From Sulfurimonas sp. (GTDB taxonomy: Bacteria > Campylobacterota > Campylobacteria > Campylobacterales > Sulfurimonadaceae): DNA of 47,581 nt. The notes beneath the pieces were generated by a model that was not told the origin of the DNA, made no database searches, and saw only the letters and a list, made by a program, of their open reading frames with translations. Each line of letters opens with the position of its first letter. The stretch's first letter is position 1. This document shows, piece by piece, positions 25,597-33,368 of the stretch. Location: NCBI GenBank assembly GCA_021648465.1, contig JAKISR010000010.1, positions 1 through 47,581 of the forward strand. Reading direction: 5' to 3'. Both the position numbers and the translations under genes were made by a program.

Positions 25597-26424
25597 ATGA
25601 AAAAAGCTTACATAACAGACTTAGATCATACATTTTTACGAAATGATTTAACACTTAGCTCTTTTACAAAAGAGATTTGGAATGAGATGGCAAAAAACTC
25701 TATAGCTACAGTTGCAACAGCAAGAACATATAAAAAAACAGCACAGTTTTTAAGAGGTATTGATATAAATACTCCTATGATTTTACTTGACGGTGCTTTA
25801 ACAGCTACAATAGATAAAAAAATAATTGATACGAAATTTATAAATAAAGAGATAGCAGATACCATTATAGATGAGGGTGGTAAGTTTGGTACATACCCTT
25901 TTGTTTTAGCATTAGCAGATAAAAATCTCAATGAATCTTTTTTATACTCAACTATTTTAAATGAATCACAGATAAAAGTTTTGAAAAATTACTCAAATGA
26001 TGATAATTTAGTGGAATGTAGAGATATTCGTGGGATGGATGATAATTTTAAAATAGTTTATATGGGAGGCGAAAGTCTTCTTAGAAAATTAACTTTACAT
26101 TTAAAGAGTATATTTGGAGAGACACTTAAGTATATCCTTGCACCAGAAGCATATACAGGGTGCTATTTTTTAACGATACTTCATAAAGATGCAGATAAAT
26201 CTCACGGTATTAAAAGCATAAATGAGTATGTTGATTTTGAATTAGAACAACTTAGTGTTTTTGGTGATAATTTTAATGATATTGGCATGTTTGAGATAGC
26301 AGGAAAATCGATAGCTGTGGCAAATGCTCAAGAGGGCGTAAAAAAAGTTGCTGATATTGTGTTAGAAGATACTAACAATGAAGATGGTGTAGCAAAATAC
26401 TTACAAGGTATAAAAAATGGCTAA
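25597..26424 (+). CDS. HAD-superfamily (type IIB, Cof-like) phosphatase
   Basis: A 275-residue HAD hydrolase. The nucleophile pair is D8 and D10 in YITDLDHTFLRND; motif II is the T/S in VATARTYKK; motif IV is FGDNFNDIGMFE with two aspartates, followed by SIAVANAQ. The cap sits between motifs II and III as in the IIB (Cof/sucrose-phosphatase) group, whose members act on sugar phosphates and other small substrates. It starts one base after the antiporter and overlaps the sugar transporter by eight bases. A sugar-phosphate substrate is suggested by this context only. Confidence 0.85.
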   Translation: MKKAYITDLDHTFLRNDLTLSSFTKEIWNEMAKNSIATVATARTYKKTAQFLRGIDINTPMILLDGALTATIDKKIIDTKFINKEIADTIIDEGGKFGTYPFVLALADKNLNESFLYSTILNESQIKVLKNYSNDDNLVECRDIRGMDDNFKIVYMGGESLLRKLTLHLKSIFGETLKYILAPEAYTGCYFLTILHKDADKSHGIKSINEYVDFELEQLSVFGDNFNDIGMFEIAGKSIAVANAQEGVKKVADIVLEDTNNEDGVAKYLQGIKNG

Positions 26425-27685
26425 ACAAAGTACTTTTTTCCCTATGATGATTATAGGAATTTTATTTTTTATATTTGGGTTTGTAACTTGGTTAAATGGC
26501 TCACTTATCCCTTTTTTAAAAATAATATGTGAGCTAAATGAGTATCAAGCACTTTTTGTAACATTTGCTTTTTATATTGCATATACCGTTATGGCTCTGC
26601 CGATGTCTTATGTTTTACGAAAAACGGGATACAAAGATGGCATGGCTCTCGGCTTGTGCGTTATGGTTGTTGGTAGTCTTCTTTTTATTCCAGCTGCAAT
26701 GAGTGCAAATTTTTTCTTTTTTCTTATCGCTCTATTTACTCTTGGAACTGGACTCACTATTCTTCAAACTGCTTCAAACCCTTATGTTGTTTGCATCGGA
26801 CCAATAGAGAGTGCAGCTATGAGAATCTCTATTATGGGCATCATAAATAAAGGAGCAGGAGTTATTGTTCCTATTGCTTTTACAGCTGTTATACTTTCAG
26901 ATTTTAGTACCTTGGAGTATTTAACAGAATCTGATAAATCTGATCTTGCATCTCGTTTAATTGTTCCATATATTATTATGGCCATCGTTTTATCTGGACT
27001 GGTAGGTTTAATAAAATACTCCTCACTTCCTGAGCTTGAATTTGAAACAAACGATGAGGTTTCTGATAAAGATAGCATATTTCATTATCCTCGAGTAGTG
27101 CTTGGCTCTGTAGCACTATTTTTTTATGTTGGTATAGAAGTTATAGCTGCTGATACAATTGGTTTATACGGACAAGGTATGGGTATAGCCAATGCTACAG
27201 CACTAACTTCTTATACTATGATGTTTATGGTTTTTGGTTATCTTGTTGGAATTTTTGGTATACCAAAGTATTTTTCTCAAGAAAAAGCCCTTATAGGCTC
27301 CGCTTTACTTGGAATTATTTTTCTTATAGGTGTAGTTTCATCATCTGAATCATACTGGATATCAGAAATATTATGGGGTTGGACTGGAATAGCAACCCTT
27401 CCAAATACTATTACTTTTGTAGCACTTTTAGGTTTTGCAAATGCTCTTGTTTGGCCTACAATTTGGCCCCTTGCTCTGGAGGGACTTGGAAAACACACTG
27501 CACAAGGCAGTGCTTTACTTATTATGGGAATAGCTGGTGGTGCTATCATGCCTTTAATTTTTGGAAAAATTGCATATGCAAGTGGGGATATGCAATCAAC
27601 ATATATTATGGGTGTTATTTGTTACGCTTTTATCCTTATGTATGCTTTTAGATGGCATAAAATAATGAACTGGAAAAAACTTTGA
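26417..27685 (+). CDS. Sugar MFS transporter, GluP/FucP type
   Basis: A 422-residue membrane protein with about twelve hydrophobic segments. FVTWLNGSLIPFLKIICELNE in the first helix region and the following QALFVTFAFYIAY are typical of the FucP/GluP group of proton- or sodium-coupled glucose/galactose/fucose carriers; LQTASNPYVVCIGP and FANALVWPTIWPLALEGLG are conserved later segments. Helicobacter GluP imports glucose and galactose. The gene sits between a HAD phosphatase and a hexose mutarotase with overlaps at both ends (8 and 4 bases), so a sugar uptake role is well supported although the exact sugar is not. Confidence 0.88.
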   Translation: MAKQSTFFPMMIIGILFFIFGFVTWLNGSLIPFLKIICELNEYQALFVTFAFYIAYTVMALPMSYVLRKTGYKDGMALGLCVMVVGSLLFIPAAMSANFFFFLIALFTLGTGLTILQTASNPYVVCIGPIESAAMRISIMGIINKGAGVIVPIAFTAVILSDFSTLEYLTESDKSDLASRLIVPYIIMAIVLSGLVGLIKYSSLPELEFETNDEVSDKDSIFHYPRVVLGSVALFFYVGIEVIAADTIGLYGQGMGIANATALTSYTMMFMVFGYLVGIFGIPKYFSQEKALIGSALLGIIFLIGVVSSSESYWISEILWGWTGIATLPNTITFVALLGFANALVWPTIWPLALEGLGKHTAQGSALLIMGIAGGAIMPLIFGKIAYASGDMQSTYIMGVICYAFILMYAFRWHKIMNWKKL

Positions 27686-28518
27686 TAGAGTACAAAAAGC
27701 TCTCTAATAATTTTCAATATATAGAAGTAAAAAACTCAAAAGCAAAAGCTAAAATAGCACTTCAAGGTGCACATATTTTTGAATACACTAGAAGTGATGA
27801 AGAGCCTATACTTTGGATAAGTGAGGCAAGTAATTTTAAATATGGAGAGTCCATAAGAGGTGGTATTCCTATTTGTTGGCCATGGTTTGGATTAGCTAAA
27901 GATAAAAACTTACCTCAACATGGATTTGTAAGAATTTTCATATGGGAATTTCATAATACAAGTGAGATAGATAAAAATACTACAGAAATAATTCTAAAAC
28001 TAAAACACTCAAAACAAAGTTTAAAACTTTGGTCATATAAGTTTGAGTTAGAGTTAAAAATACTGATCTCAGACAATTTAACTCTAATGCTAAAAACTAA
28101 AAATCTTAATGATAAACCTTTTACAATTACACAAGCCTTGCATAGCTATTTTAATATTTCTCATATTTCAGAAGTGAGCATAAAGGGATTCGATAAAAAA
28201 CCATACTTAGATGCTCTTACAATGAAACAAAAAAAACAAAATGGAGATATCATTTTTAACAAAGAAGTGGATAGAGTATATCAAGAAGTGAATGATGAAA
28301 TTTCTTTAAAAGATAAAAATAGAGTTATAAGCATTAAAAACATAGGCTCATCTTCCGTAGTAGTTTGGAACCCATGGATAGATAAATGTAAAAGAATGAG
28401 TGCTATGAATGATGATTCATATAAAACTATGGTTTGTATAGAGACTGCTAATGCCTTTGATGATAAGAGGGTTTTAAAGCCTAATCAGTCACATACTTTA
28501 GAGGCTGTTATTTTTTAG
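27682..28518 (+). CDS. D-hexose-6-phosphate mutarotase (YeaD-like aldose epimerase)
   Basis: A 278-residue galactose mutarotase-fold protein, most like the glucose-6-phosphate 1-epimerase group. Landmarks are RGGIPICWPWFG, LPQHGFVRIFIWE (catalytic His with neighbouring Arg), LHSYFNISH with a second His, and VVWNPWIDK plus the ETANAFDD segment containing the catalytic Glu. The start is the TTG at 27682, overlapping the transporter stop as TTGA; this overlap and the IEYKKLS start of homology support it. It completes a transporter-phosphatase-mutarotase run. The 3' end overlaps the converging transglycosylase gene by 11 bases. Confidence 0.88.
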   Translation: MIEYKKLSNNFQYIEVKNSKAKAKIALQGAHIFEYTRSDEEPILWISEASNFKYGESIRGGIPICWPWFGLAKDKNLPQHGFVRIFIWEFHNTSEIDKNTTEIILKLKHSKQSLKLWSYKFELELKILISDNLTLMLKTKNLNDKPFTITQALHSYFNISHISEVSIKGFDKKPYLDALTMKQKKQNGDIIFNKEVDRVYQEVNDEISLKDKNRVISIKNIGSSSVVVWNPWIDKCKRMSAMNDDSYKTMVCIETANAFDDKRVLKPNQSHTLEAVIF

Positions 28519-29482
28519 AAGCATGATAAGCATCATAAGCTAATCTCATTACTCCAACAGCGTAATTAGATGAATTGTTATATCGCATAATTTTTTTAGC
28601 ATAATTTTTAAGATATTGTAGTTCTGGTTTATCACATGTAAAACAGTCATAATTCTTTTTATATTTTTTACTTTTTGCGTAAACAAAGGAGGCATTGTCA
28701 TTGCTAAATTCATACTCATACCATGCAGCTTCTATAGAAATAATATCTGGCATCACATTCCAATCTATTAACTCAGAAAACTTAGCTTTTTTATGTAAAA
28801 ATTTACTAGCAGAAACTATAGAATCTTCCATTTTTGTTAAGTTTGCAACTTTAGTTTTATAACCCTCAGAGTAGATAAAACTATTAGGCATAAACTGAGG
28901 AATGCCTACTGCTCCAGCGTAAGAGCTTGGTAGATTACATTTATTTGGTGTAATTCCTGCTTTGTAGCAGTGAGAGATAATAGATACCATATTTGTTTTA
29001 CCCATTTTTATAAGCCACTTGTTGCGTCTTGTATCTGGTTTTACTCGCATTACTAAAGTGTTAAAAACTACAAATGCATCATGTTTTGGTTTTATAATTC
29101 CAAGTTTTGTTTCTTTAAGTAAGATAGCAACTATTATCTCACGATTTACACCATATTTTTTTTCAGTATAGTCATAAACCTCTTTGTACTCTTCTAAATG
29201 TTTTAAAACTTTTGGTAAAAATTTAACAAGTGTATTATTAGCTTTTTTTTCATTTTTGCTATGTTGTTTAATATATTTTGGTTGTAGATATTTATAACTT
29301 ATCTCATCAAATTTTTTTGTTTTAAAGTAAGAGAGTAAAAATCTATTTGCGTAGTCATAAGACACGCCTTTTTTTACAACTTTTTGGCAAATATCTTCAT
29401 AGTTTTTATTTTTAAATTCACAGTTTGAATATTCAGCAAAAAGTAGCGTGCTAAAAAGCAGCAAAGAGATAATTTTTATCAT
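28508..29482 (-). CDS. Exported MltB-type lytic murein transglycosylase
   Basis: Cleaves the glycan backbone of peptidoglycan to 1,6-anhydro products. The 324-residue protein begins with a signal peptide (IISLLLFSTLLFAEYS) without a lipobox cysteine at the cleavage site, so it is probably periplasmic rather than a lipoprotein. The catalytic Glu is in AILLKETKLG, and the SLT_2/MltB pattern YAGAVGIPQFMPNSF with later AWYEYE-like segment is present. Its products would feed the recycling genes further right. The 16-bp segment covering its start codon and AAAAGGTG ribosome site is exactly repeated at the start of the next gene upstream. Confidence 0.87.
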   Translation of the reverse strand: MIKIISLLLFSTLLFAEYSNCEFKNKNYEDICQKVVKKGVSYDYANRFLLSYFKTKKFDEISYKYLQPKYIKQHSKNEKKANNTLVKFLPKVLKHLEEYKEVYDYTEKKYGVNREIIVAILLKETKLGIIKPKHDAFVVFNTLVMRVKPDTRRNKWLIKMGKTNMVSIISHCYKAGITPNKCNLPSSYAGAVGIPQFMPNSFIYSEGYKTKVANLTKMEDSIVSASKFLHKKAKFSELIDWNVMPDIISIEAAWYEYEFSNDNASFVYAKSKKYKKNYDCFTCDKPELQYLKNYAKKIMRYNNSSNYAVGVMRLAYDAYHASKK

Positions 29483-29495
29483 TTAAACACCTTTT
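29480..29495. repeat. 16-bp direct repeat, copy 1
   Basis: CATTTAAACACCTTTT, identical to 31087-31102. It spans the ribosome binding site and start codon of the transglycosylase gene. The two copies bracket the AlbA_2/ATPase gene exactly, about 1.6 kb apart, compatible with insertion or recombination at this sequence. Confidence 0.6.
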
Positions 29496-29619
29496 ATCAT
29501 TAATTGTCAGACAACCATCAAGCAATTTTATAGTTATAAAGTCCATAAAATAGGGCTTTTTTGATTTATTTTATATATATTTAAGTAACCAGTCAAACAA
29601 CGGTGAAACAAATTAAATA

Positions 29620-31089
29620 TCATTTAGCCCACCACGGTATATATTTTCTAGCTTTACTCCCAACGCTTTCATCATAGATAAATATTTTTTTATCTTTTAG
29701 TGTTGCATTTATAATTTTTGAAACCATTGATATATTTTTTTTATCTATATTAAATCGCTCCCTAAGAGAAGTATTTGTCATATAGTTTTTTTGTAAATAT
29801 TTTAATCCAGCATGTAAATAACAAGCCCTAGTTCTATCAGATTTATCCATATCTATTAATTCTTTATGTGCAAAAAGTATAGCTATTGTATATTCATTAG
29901 TTGATTCAAATATAGGGGCAGGAAGTTGATATATTTCACTTTCTATAACTACCTTATCAATACCACTTCCTCTTTCTTCACAAATACCTATTCGTCTCAT
30001 AAAAGAAGCCAAAGCTTCATTTCTTGATTTTGGAGGAGAGTCTAAAAATCTATCAGTATCAATAAGAGGTTTTCCAGGGTTAGTTACTTCAAATCGATTT
30101 GCAAATATTTCTATCATTACAGAGTTTCCTGATTGAGAAAAATCTTGATGAATAAGAGCATTAGCTACTATTTCTCTAATTGATAATTCAGGATACATCT
30201 TTTTATTTTCTCTAAAGGCTTGTTTAATGATTTCATTTGAAGGTAGAATATTATTGATATACTCAATTAATCCTTCAAATCCAACTGCATAGCCTTTTTT
30301 CCCTTCCATTTCTTTAATTGTTTTAAACTTTGTATCATCTTTGTATTGTATAACTCTAATGGCTTTTCTTTTAAGAGTATTGAATTTATCTAAATTTTTT
30401 GCAAATAAGATAGCACCTAAATTTGTAATGGAGTATGTTGCATTATCCATTATTATGATTAGATCATCACTAACTAAATTCTCTAAGATAGCATCTCTAT
30501 TTTCTGGTAATGGTAACTTTAAAAGTTCAAAATATTTTGTATACTCCAAATAACTTAAAACTTCACTGCCACTAATACTATCTACTGCTATTTGTTTCTC
30601 AAAAGGAACTCTATCAAATACTCTCCAAAGTTCTCTTTCTTTTTCTGCTAAATCTTTTAGTTTTTTCTTGTGGGAGTTTAATCTTATGTATTCTATACCA
30701 CTAAACATAACAGGATTTATATTGGCAGGTGCTATCTCTAATAAAACCATATTTTTTTTATTTATAGTTACTTCATAAAATTTAAAATCTATTTTTGGTG
30801 TTAAAAGTTTTAATAGCCAATTCTCTAAAGCTTCACCACCTTTGGTAGTCTTGGATGGTTTAAAGATAGTTCCAAGTAGTTCATGAGTAAAATCATCAAC
30901 ACCCCATATCATAAAAGCATTTGTTTTGCTGTTGAGTGCAGCAGAGTTTGATAAAGCACTTATATATTCACCTATCATCTCTTTATCAAAATTATTGTGC
31001 TTAAACTCTAACCACTCTGTTTCAGTAGGTTGTTTTAGTAGTTCTTGAATAAGAGATATTACATATTCTTCACTTCTATCAATACTCAT
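29620..31089 (-). CDS. AlbA_2 (Schlafen-like) domain and GHKL ATPase-domain protein
   Basis: A 489-residue protein of the 'divergent AAA-4/AlbA_2' regulator group. An N-terminal AlbA_2 domain (about residues 15-130) shows EWLEFKHNN and SNSAALNSKTNAFMIWGVDD; a central region from about 265 carries the HATPase_c_4 part, REIVANALIHQDFSQSGN and FEVTNPGKPL, then EERGSGIDKVV. A C-terminal winged-helix-like stretch contains LRERFNIDKKNISMVSKII. Family members are found as transcriptional regulators and in mobile or defence contexts; the role here is unknown. It is flanked by a 16-bp direct repeat and looks like an accessory insertion between conserved neighbours. Confidence 0.8.
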   Translation of the reverse strand: MSIDRSEEYVISLIQELLKQPTETEWLEFKHNNFDKEMIGEYISALSNSAALNSKTNAFMIWGVDDFTHELLGTIFKPSKTTKGGEALENWLLKLLTPKIDFKFYEVTINKKNMVLLEIAPANINPVMFSGIEYIRLNSHKKKLKDLAEKERELWRVFDRVPFEKQIAVDSISGSEVLSYLEYTKYFELLKLPLPENRDAILENLVSDDLIIIMDNATYSITNLGAILFAKNLDKFNTLKRKAIRVIQYKDDTKFKTIKEMEGKKGYAVGFEGLIEYINNILPSNEIIKQAFRENKKMYPELSIREIVANALIHQDFSQSGNSVMIEIFANRFEVTNPGKPLIDTDRFLDSPPKSRNEALASFMRRIGICEERGSGIDKVVIESEIYQLPAPIFESTNEYTIAILFAHKELIDMDKSDRTRACYLHAGLKYLQKNYMTNTSLRERFNIDKKNISMVSKIINATLKDKKIFIYDESVGSKARKYIPWWAK

Positions 31090-31102
31090 TTAAACACCTT
31101 TT
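31087..31102. repeat. 16-bp direct repeat, copy 2
   Basis: CATTTAAACACCTTTT, identical to 29480-29495, spanning the start codon and ribosome site of the AlbA_2 protein gene. Sequences outside the 16 bases diverge at once on both sides. Confidence 0.6.
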
Positions 31103-31151
31103 TTAGCTTCTGTCTCTAATCATAACAGAAGATGGTATATAAAAGAAGTAA

Positions 31152-31439
31152 TTATTTTACTTTAAATACTTTGTCATGAAACTTATACCATTTGCAACGC
31201 TTTTTATTTTTAATACTGTAGATATTATAAGTAAATTTTCTACTACATTCTTGACACTCAAATGTTGCTCTGTTTCTAGCCTTATTATAGTGAAAAAACA
31301 AAAAGTTTCCAACTTGATCACCTTTTTTATAGATAATTTTTTCATTTTTAGAGTAATTTTTTTCAGCAAGTAAAGCATCTTCTTTTTGTTTAGCTAACCA
31401 AGGAGGTTCATTATCCTCTTCAAATTCATAATCATTCAA
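31152..31439 (-). CDS. Small protein resembling a SprT zinc ribbon
   Basis: A 95-residue protein that I do not recognise as a named family. Its N-terminal third is acidic (YEFEEDNEPPWLAKQKEDA); the C-terminal half reads ATFECQECSRKFTYNIYSI and then KNKKRCKWYKFHDK. This resembles the zinc ribbon that follows the peptidase domain in SprT-like proteins (CxxC ... YRCxxC), with the last cysteine apparently missing or replaced by His. The start overlaps the end of the SprT-like peptidase gene by four bases (ATGA). The inference is that the ribbon of a SprT-type protein is encoded as a separate, coupled gene. Confidence 0.6.
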   Translation of the reverse strand: MNDYEFEEDNEPPWLAKQKEDALLAEKNYSKNEKIIYKKGDQVGNFLFFHYNKARNRATFECQECSRKFTYNIYSIKNKKRCKWYKFHDKVFKVK

Positions 31440-31927
31440 AAAGGCATCTTTGACATAATTATCTCTTCTCTATCAACATATCTCTCACAGTTAATGCCAC
31501 CAAGATTGGTACACATTTCTTTCCACTTACTAGAGTGTCCATCACTATTTGAATGGTGAAAACCCATTTTAAACATAAGTGCGTGAGCATATTCGTGAGC
31601 TATTACACTATTAATCATATACTCCATACTTTCTTGCATAACATTTTTATTTAAATATATTTTTATTTTTCCATTTCTATATGAAGTAGCACCGTAAAGT
31701 TTGCCTTTAAACTTATCAGTTATGATAAGCGGAACCTTAAATATTATGTTGTAGTGCTGTTGCATATTGTAAAGAATTTCTTGTTCTTTTCTAGATATTA
31801 GCTCTTGATATTCATCAGATATTGGATTATTTTTAAATTTATTATTTGAGTACCAGTTATTAACAAGGATAACAATTGCAATTATTATGATTCCAATAAA
31901 TAAAAATTCTAATTTTTTTGTAAACAT
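31436..31927 (-). CDS. Membrane-anchored SprT-like metallopeptidase
   Basis: A 163-residue protein with an N-terminal membrane helix (LEFLFIGIIIIAIVILVNNW) and a SprT-type zinc peptidase domain. The motif VIAHEYAHALMFKMG carries HExxH, and the third ligand and neighbouring SSKWKEMCTNLGG follow as in SprT/Spartan-like enzymes. In E. coli and eukaryotes such proteases are soluble and Spartan digests DNA-protein crosslinks; a membrane anchor is unusual and would direct activity to the inner membrane, probably facing outward. It starts three bases after the murU-like gene ends and is coupled to the zinc-ribbon-like gene downstream. Confidence 0.78.
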   Translation of the reverse strand: MFTKKLEFLFIGIIIIAIVILVNNWYSNNKFKNNPISDEYQELISRKEQEILYNMQQHYNIIFKVPLIITDKFKGKLYGATSYRNGKIKIYLNKNVMQESMEYMINSVIAHEYAHALMFKMGFHHSNSDGHSSKWKEMCTNLGGINCERYVDREEIIMSKMPF

Positions 31928-31929
31928 TT

Positions 31930-32589
31930 TTAGCTCTTTTTATTTATTTCATCTAATCTTTGAGGAGTACCAATATCATGCCAAATACCTTGATGAAGTG
32001 AGCCACTAATTTTTTTATGATTTATCTCTTTTCTTAGAAGAGGGGCTAAAGTACTTTTTTCACACTTCAAGTCTTTAAACAGTTTAGGTGAATAATAGCC
32101 AATACCACTAAAAGTTAATTTTTCTTTTGCATCATTATAAACAATACCATCAATCAATCCAAAATCTCCATTAAAATTATGTTTTGGATTTTTAACCAAA
32201 ATAAGATGAGCCAAATAATTACCCAAATCAAAATTCCTATCAAACTCATAATCGCAAAAAATATCCCCATTTACAACTAGAAAGGTTTCTTCTCCAAGTA
32301 AAGCAAGAGCTTTTATAATTCCACCAGCACTCTCTAAACCACCATTTTTTTGCTCATCAGAGTAAAAAAATTTTACTCCCCATTTTGAGCCACTACCTAA
32401 AGCTTCAGGTATTTTATAACCCAAATAAGCAATATTTATAATAATTTCATTAAAACCTAAGGATGCAAGTTTTTCTATGTGCCAAACTACAAGAGATTTG
32501 CCTTTGATTTTTAATAGTGGTTTTGGAACATGGTTTGTTAGTGGTCGCATTCTCTCTCCACGACCAGCACAAAGTATCATTGCTTTCAT
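31930..32589 (-). CDS. murU: MurNAc-1-phosphate uridylyltransferase-like nucleotidyltransferase
   Basis: A 219-residue NTP-transferase. MurU makes UDP-MurNAc from UTP and MurNAc-alpha-1-phosphate, bypassing de novo synthesis. The signature CAGRGERMRPLTNHVPKPL at the N-terminus, VVNGDIFCDYEF with the metal-binding Asp, and a length close to the known enzyme of about 223 residues all agree with MurU; related sugar nucleotidyltransferases of larger size agree less. An amgK-like kinase and anmK lie 1.6 to 3.7 kb to the right, which supports the assignment. The gene begins a run with the SprT-like pair. Its TATAAT box is so near to the ATG that the transcript may be leaderless. Confidence 0.78.
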   Translation of the reverse strand: MKAMILCAGRGERMRPLTNHVPKPLLKIKGKSLVVWHIEKLASLGFNEIIINIAYLGYKIPEALGSGSKWGVKFFYSDEQKNGGLESAGGIIKALALLGEETFLVVNGDIFCDYEFDRNFDLGNYLAHLILVKNPKHNFNGDFGLIDGIVYNDAKEKLTFSGIGYYSPKLFKDLKCEKSTLAPLLRKEINHKKISGSLHQGIWHDIGTPQRLDEINKKS

Positions 32590-32595
32590 TGATTG

Positions 32596-32601
32596 ATTAT
32601 A
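32596..32601 (-). promoter_or_regulatory. -10 box immediately before the murU-like ATG
   Basis: Minus-strand TATAAT ends seven bases before the ATG at 32589. Transcription would start at or beside the first base of the start codon, and no ribosome site precedes it. An alternative ATG three codons downstream (32580) could give a nine-base leader. Confidence 0.4.
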
Positions 32602-32687
32602 ACAAAATGTAAAATAGATAAAGATAAAGTAAGCTTTTAAAGAGTAAAATAGATTAAATTAAATAAAATGAAAACAAGGAAAACAAG

Positions 32688-33347
32688 ATGAGACAGTACG
32701 AATCATATAGATGTAACAAATGTGGAAACATAGTTGAGGTACAAAATGTTGGTGGAGGTGAGCTTCATTGTTGTGGTGAAGCCATGGAGATGATTACTGA
32801 AAACTTAACGATGGTAAATCTTATGAAAGCATTTGCAGGGGAATCTCAAGCAAGAAATAAATATGAATATTTTGCAAAAGTAGCTCAAAAAGAAGGCTAT
32901 AGAGATATCGCTGAGCATTTTCAAAGAGCTGCAAATAATGAAAAGACACATGCTAAACTTGAACTTTCATTATGTAACAGGATGCAAAACAGCTCTGAAA
33001 ATAATTTTGGAGATACAAAAGAAAATCTTCAAATGGCTATAGATGGTGAGTCATATGAAAATACAACTATGTACCCAGATTTTGCACAAATTGCAAAAGA
33101 TGATGGTCATAAAGAAGCAGCAAGATTATTTAATGGTATAAGTAAAATTGAAGTTGAACATGAGAAAATGTTTCAGATGCTTTTAGATAGACTTAATGCT
33201 GATGCCGAGTTTGTTAGTGAAAATGAAGAAGAAGCTTGGATTTGTGAAGTTTGTGGACATATTCATTATGGTAAAAAAGCATTAAAAATTTGCCCCGTTT
33301 GTAAACATCCAGAAGCGTTTCAGTCAAGATTAAATTCTAAGAAGTAA
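32688..33347 (+). CDS. Desulforubrerythrin (desulforedoxin-rubrerythrin-rubredoxin fusion)
   Basis: A non-heme diiron peroxidase of 219 residues with three parts. Residues 7-35 form a desulforedoxin-type FeCys4 centre (C9, C12, C28 and C29: RCNKCG and HCCGEAM). Residues 38-165 are the four-helix ferritin-like domain with ligands in GESQARNKY, NNEKTHAK, DGESYE and EVEHEKM. The C-terminus is a rubredoxin (WICEVCGHIH and CPVCKHP). The same architecture is known from Campylobacter jejuni, where it reduces hydrogen peroxide. It has its own promoter region, divergent from murU, and an AAGGA ribosome site. It points to a microaerophile or anaerobe with peroxide defence. Confidence 0.93.
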   Translation: MRQYESYRCNKCGNIVEVQNVGGGELHCCGEAMEMITENLTMVNLMKAFAGESQARNKYEYFAKVAQKEGYRDIAEHFQRAANNEKTHAKLELSLCNRMQNSSENNFGDTKENLQMAIDGESYENTTMYPDFAQIAKDDGHKEAARLFNGISKIEVEHEKMFQMLLDRLNADAEFVSENEEEAWICEVCGHIHYGKKALKICPVCKHPEAFQSRLNSKK

Positions 33348-33368
33348 ATTTTAGTTTGTTGGTTATGA

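Noticed and set aside
29495..29550. Short minus-strand frame of about 30 codons before the transglycosylase gene
   Set aside because: No ribosome site, overlaps the next start, and no recognisable feature.
31107..31131. Hairpin CTTCTG/CAGAAG upstream of the AlbA_2 gene
   Set aside because: Six pairs, 13-base loop and no U-tract; could be chance.
31157..31378. 73-codon minus-strand frame within the zinc-ribbon-like gene
   Set aside because: Shifted frame over the same region; the other frame has the CxxC motif and the ATGA coupling.
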